Assembly: GCF_019973775.1 (NCBI RefSeq)
Contig: NZ_AP025032.1
Location: 1,488,001-1,552,000, forward strand
Source of the DNA: Aureimonas sp. SA4125
GTDB lineage: Bacteria > Pseudomonadota > Alphaproteobacteria > Rhizobiales > Rhizobiaceae
Length of the DNA stretch: 64,000 bases
Direction of reading: 5' to 3'
Shown: positions 57,795-64,000 of the stretch, piece by piece
How positions within the stretch are numbered: position 1 is the first letter of the stretch
Layout: the number at the start of each line of letters is the position of its first letter
Position numbers and translations under genes: made by a program
The notes under the pieces: model-generated
Told to the model about the DNA's origin: nothing
Seen by the model: the letters and a program-made list of their open reading frames with translations, nothing else
Databases searched by the model: none

Positions 57795-57869
57795 GATCCG
57801 GCTCGAAAACCCCGCCGCGTCTGGCTCCGCTGCCATGATCGCGCAGAGGGCGGCGGCGCCGACGAACAT
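57795..57869 (-). pseudogene. vapC: VapC toxin, N-terminal fragment
   Basis: From the ATG overlapping the vapB stop (ATGA) it reads MFVGAAALCAIMAAEPDAAG, like the start of PIN-domain VapC toxins (MFVDASALVAIL). The first metal-binding Asp is Gly. The gene is cut after about 24 residues by the IS481 remnant, and the frame then ends at a TAG at 57777. Confidence 0.7.
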
Positions 57870-58122
57870 CAGTCGTCTTCGTAAAGGCTATCGATCCAGG
57901 CCTTGTCGGCCGTCTGCCCCGTGAGAGGATGCTTTGCATGGAGCTCTCGCACCCGTGCCAGCACTTCGCGCACGCGCGGCGACATCTCTTCTTGAGGCTG
58001 GATATGCTCCGGTTCCTTCTGCAAAGCCTGACGCACCGTTTCGCTCGTGCTGACGCCTTTGAGCGCTGCAAGGCGGTCGGCCAACTCTCGCCGACCTGTG
58101 GAGCCTCGACATGAAGTGCCAT
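57869..58122 (-). pseudogene. vapB: VapB-type antitoxin with frameshift
   Basis: Starts MALHVEAPQVGE in one frame and continues ELADRLAALKGVSTSETVRQ in the next, with QALQKEPEHI and a charged end TADKAWIDSLYEDD. The switch lies at about 58083-58090, where one base is missing (254 bases in total instead of 255). The overlap with vapC is intact. The frameshift may be real decay or a sequence error; with the toxin truncated, decay is likely. Confidence 0.75.
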
Positions 58123-58272
58123 GTCCTGTCCCTCCAAGACTGCAATGTCTCAGATGATGGAGAGGCAATAGCGCCGTCAATCATGGTGTCCGGCCCGACG
58201 CTCTGGTGCTTTAGCTCCTTGTCCTCGCATGATCTTTTCCGAAAGCCGGAAGCCACCTTTCAAGATCATGCT

Positions 58273-59763
<1,491 letters not shown>

Positions 59764-59804
59764 GGGGATTCCTGGGTGAGGGCGCGTGCGTCGCTGGAAC
59801 CGCC

Positions 59805-59959
59805 GATCTCCCCCCTTGAGGGGGAGATGCCGGCAGGCAGAGGGGGGTGGATGGCACGGCGCTTGTGTTTTTGTGTTGGAAACGGCGAGATAGGCGAAGG
59901 TTGCGCCCCTGGCACCCCCCTCTGGCCTACCGGCCATCTCCCCCTCAAGGGGGGAGATC
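59805..59959. repeat. Large inverted intergenic repeat between glpV and glpK
   Basis: Two arms, 59805-59849 and 59913-59959, are near-identical inverted copies of about 46 bases. Each begins GATCTCCCCCCTTGAGGGGG at its outer edge and ends in a G7 run before TG. Each arm also has its own internal 9-bp palindrome (ATCTCCCCC / GGGGGAGAT). The unit looks like a rhizobial RIME-type element. It lies in the intergenic part of an operon, so it could shape mRNA stability of the glpV-glpK transcript. Confidence 0.85.
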
Positions 59960-60025
59960 AGCGCGTCGCCGTTTCACCACGAAAAGGCCGAGGCTTTCGC
60001 CCCGGCCTCCTGTCAGCGCTTTGAC

Positions 60026-61765
<1,740 letters not shown>

Positions 61766-61880
61766 CAAAATCTCCTCCCAGAGAGACGTCTGGCCGGTCG
61801 AAGGGTGAGGCGCTGGCGTCGACCGGCCGAGGTCGCGCGCGCCATATCCCGCCCCGGAAGGGGGCGAAAGGGAAACGCCT

Positions 61881-62165
61881 CTAGACGAGGCGGAAAACGA
61901 GGACGGCGTAGCCGAGGCAGACGACGAGCGCCCACCACAGCGAGATCTCGCTGAGACCGAGAAAGCCGAGACAGATGAAGGCCGAGCCGAGCAGCGACAG
62001 GAACAGCCGGTCGCCGCGCGTCGTCTCGAAGCGCAGAATGCCGAAGCGCGGATTGCCGCCGGGCGAGGCATATTCCCAGACGCCCATCAGCGCGATCAAA
62101 GCGAAGATGGCGATGAAGAAGATCGCCGTCGGCCAGGTCCAGGCCATCCAAGTGAGGTCGATCAT
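61881..62165 (-). CDS. glpU: DUF2160 membrane protein of glycerol transport operon
   Basis: A 94-residue protein with two to three hydrophobic segments (MAWTWPTAIFFIAIFALIAL, LFLSLLGSAFICLGFLGL and WWALVVCLGYAVLVF). The middle EYASPGGNPRFGILRFETTRGDR is the DUF2160 signature. In Rhizobium this gene is glpU of the glycerol uptake operon; exact role not known. It is cut off from glpQ by an inserted plus-strand gene pair. Confidence 0.92.
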   Translation of the reverse strand: MIDLTWMAWTWPTAIFFIAIFALIALMGVWEYASPGGNPRFGILRFETTRGDRLFLSLLGSAFICLGFLGLSEISLWWALVVCLGYAVLVFRLV

Positions 62166-62185
62166 CCATGGCTCCTTGCATTGAT

Positions 62186-62224
62186 ATCCGCTTTGAGGTA
62201 TTTAATTTTAGCGCTAAAGCGGAT
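62186..62224 (+). promoter_or_regulatory. Nested inverted repeats upstream of the toxin-antitoxin pair
   Basis: An outer repeat, ATCCGCTTT (62186-62194) / AAAGCGGAT (62216-62224), encloses a 12-bp palindrome TTTAGCGCTAAA (62207-62218). It lies just before the toxin gene start and in an A/T-richer stretch. This is the expected position for an operator bound by the HTH antitoxin. Confidence 0.65.
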
Positions 62225-62227
62225 TTT

Positions 62228-62467
62228 ATGATGAAGCTTATTATTCATCCTAATGCCGAAAAGGTTCTGAGTCGGCTGCCTGTTAGAGATAGTGAGGCAA
62301 TCAAGGCAAAGCTGAAGATCTAAGCGGACACAGGGCATGGCGACGTCAAAAAGCTGTCCGGCCGCGATGAATATCGAATGAGAATAGGCGTCTGGCGCGC
62401 GCTGTTCGTCGTGCAGGGAAGCATGATCGTCCTTCGCGTCGCCCACCGACGCGAAGTCTATCGTTGA
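62228..62467 (+). pseudogene. RelE/HigB-type toxin with in-frame stop codon
   Basis: Reads MMKLIIHPNAEKVLSRLPVR, then DSEAIKAKLKI, a TAA at 62321 where family members have an aromatic residue, then ADTGHGDVKKLSGRDEYRMR, RIGVWRALFV and HRREVYR. The pattern is a RelE-superfamily ribosome-dependent endoribonuclease (KKLSGR-x-EYRMRIG). The stop divides the protein after 31-32 residues, so an active toxin is not expected unless the stop is read through or is an error. Confidence 0.85.
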
Positions 62468-62476
62468 GGTGTCAAA

Positions 62477-62833
62477 ATGAACGAAGCGGTAAACCTCAAA
62501 GGCGAGAGCATGATCGTCATGACTCGTGCGGAGTATGAAGACCTGATTGAGGATTCCGGCGATATCGCTCTCATTCGTCAGGCCGAGATTGACTACCCCG
62601 ACGCGCCGGGAATGCTGAGCGACTTGGCGAGCGCGGTCTGGGCGGGCGAGCTTCACCCGCTCGCCGCCTGGCGCAAGTCCGTCGGCCTGACGCAGGCGGA
62701 ACTCGCCGCGGCGGCGGGCCTTCGGCCGGCGACGGTCAGCGACATCGAGAGCCGCAAGATCGACCCGCGGCTGTCGACGCTGAAGGCCCTGGCGAAAGCC
62801 CTGAAGCTCGGCATCGAGGACATCACCGACTGA
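62477..62833 (+). CDS. XRE-family antitoxin
   Basis: A 118-residue protein following the toxin gene by nine bases. Its C-terminal part is an XRE helix-turn-helix (WRKSVGLTQAELAAAAGLRP, then ATVSDIESRKIDPRLSTLKALAKAL). Its N-terminal part (MTRAEYEDLIEDSGDIALIR) is the toxin-binding segment usual in antitoxins of this order (toxin first, antitoxin second). It is intact. It stands on the strand opposite to the glp genes on both sides. Confidence 0.88.
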   Translation: MNEAVNLKGESMIVMTRAEYEDLIEDSGDIALIRQAEIDYPDAPGMLSDLASAVWAGELHPLAAWRKSVGLTQAELAAAAGLRPATVSDIESRKIDPRLSTLKALAKALKLGIEDITD

Positions 62834-62862
62834 GGTCGGGCGCAGCTTGGTCGGGGAGCGCA

Positions 62863-63764
<902 letters not shown>

Positions 63765-63768
<4 letters not shown>

Positions 63769-64000
63769 TCGACCGGCTCCTTCATGGCACGATCGCGGCC
63801 GGCATTTTCCATCACGGTGTAGAAGATCCAGGACATCAGAAGGATGATCAGGAAGTAGATCAGGCTCATGGCCGCCGCCGGTCCGAGGTCGAACTGGCCG
63901 ACCGCCATCTTGACGAGATCGATCGACAGGAAGGTCGTCGAGTTGCCGGGACCGCCGCCGGTGACGACGAAGGGCTCGGTGTAGATCATGAAGCTATCCA
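63765..64000 (-). CDS. glpP: Glycerol ABC transporter permease (partial, N-terminus off window)
   Basis: Only the last 77 codons are in the window. They read DSFMIYTEPFVVTGGGPGNS, then TTFLSIDLVKMAVGQFDLGP and one hydrophobic segment (AAAMSLIYFLIILLMSWIFY) before the charged end REPVE-like tail. GGPGNSTTFLSIDLVKMA is the typical end of the MalF-type permease. ATGA overlap with glpQ. Confidence 0.9.

Larger units (their letters stand above)
56135..57798 (+). pseudogene. IS481 family transposase, decayed and split by IS256
   Basis: Two pieces of one gene. The first, 56135-56239, reads MGQVHHGSATTTAAVRRAIQ, then HSQESLRALASHYGI. The second, 57615-57798, continues GINQKTVAK, then a TAG where Trp is expected (KWKK), KRTSTADRKTG and, after a one-base frameshift near 57700, LSIEEEAVIVAFRRHTLLPL up to LQPTI. 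The IS256 element lies between, with the target ACGGCATC repeated on both sides. The rest of the gene is missing; its break cuts into vapC. It was already, or has since become, non-functional. Confidence 0.85.

Noticed and set aside
57478..58137. Minus frame of 219 codons across vapB, vapC and IS sequence
   Set aside because: Only its first 12 or so codons match VapB; the remainder is out of frame because of the frameshift.

Overview
The window is GC-rich, densely packed DNA from an alphaproteobacterium, most probably of the Hyphomicrobiales (Rhizobiales). Three things point there: the gene order rpoZ-rsh-pyrE-acpS-lepB-rnc-era-recO, a glycerol ABC transporter operon of the glpPQUVK type, and a biotin ECF transporter bioMNY, together with several proteins typical of that order (TIGR02301 protein, DUF2062 protein, the SDSQVH-type dihydroorotase). 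A BciA-type 8-vinyl reductase domain raises the possibility of a phototrophic lineage, but nothing else here tests it. I saw no tRNA, rRNA or CRISPR array.

Layout. 1-6 kb: a truncated lytic transglycosylase, then dapA, smpB, a peroxiredoxin and a soluble chemotaxis receptor. 6-15.4 kb: a family 5 uracil-DNA glycosylase coupled to a NYN protein, then rpoZ, the (p)ppGpp enzyme rsh, pyrE, DUF2062, acpS, lepB, rnc, era and recO. 15.5-24 kb: an MFS carrier, a divergent TetR/SDR pair, panC-panB, a tyrosine phosphatase, an HD hydrolase, ygfZ and a dihydroorotase. 24-35.9 kb: small regulators (HTH, ArsR + AHSA1), cysS, a LysE-type exporter, a bciA-hydrolase in-frame fusion, an M42 peptidase, an SRAP protein, a Nudix hydrolase and exported proteins of unknown role. 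36-48.4 kb: two prolyl aminopeptidase genes around a GFA gene, a RarD permease, an alcohol dehydrogenase, a metallo-beta-lactamase-fold protein facing an HxlR regulator, a LOG protein, a NitT/TauT-type ABC transporter and bioNMY.

48.5-58.2 kb is an acquired island. On the minus strand a compact six-gene operon looks like an undescribed ribosomally made, modified peptide (RiPP) pathway: a 72-residue precursor peptide, a radical SAM/SPASM maturase, a stand-alone HExxH protein of the peptide beta-hydroxylase type, a JmjC/cupin oxygenase, a protein of unknown function and a GNAT acetyltransferase. Every gene after the first two overlaps its neighbour. The island is bounded on the left by an IS630 transposase fragment. 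On the right lie a complete IS66-family element with perfect 16-bp ends and an 8-bp target duplication, and an IS256-family element inserted in a decayed IS481 transposase that itself cuts off a broken vapBC module.

58.2-64 kb: the glycerol operon (glpP, glpQ, glpU, glpV, glpK; minus strand). It is split between glpQ and glpU by a plus-strand toxin-antitoxin pair whose toxin gene has a stop codon in frame, and it carries a large inverted intergenic repeat between glpV and glpK.
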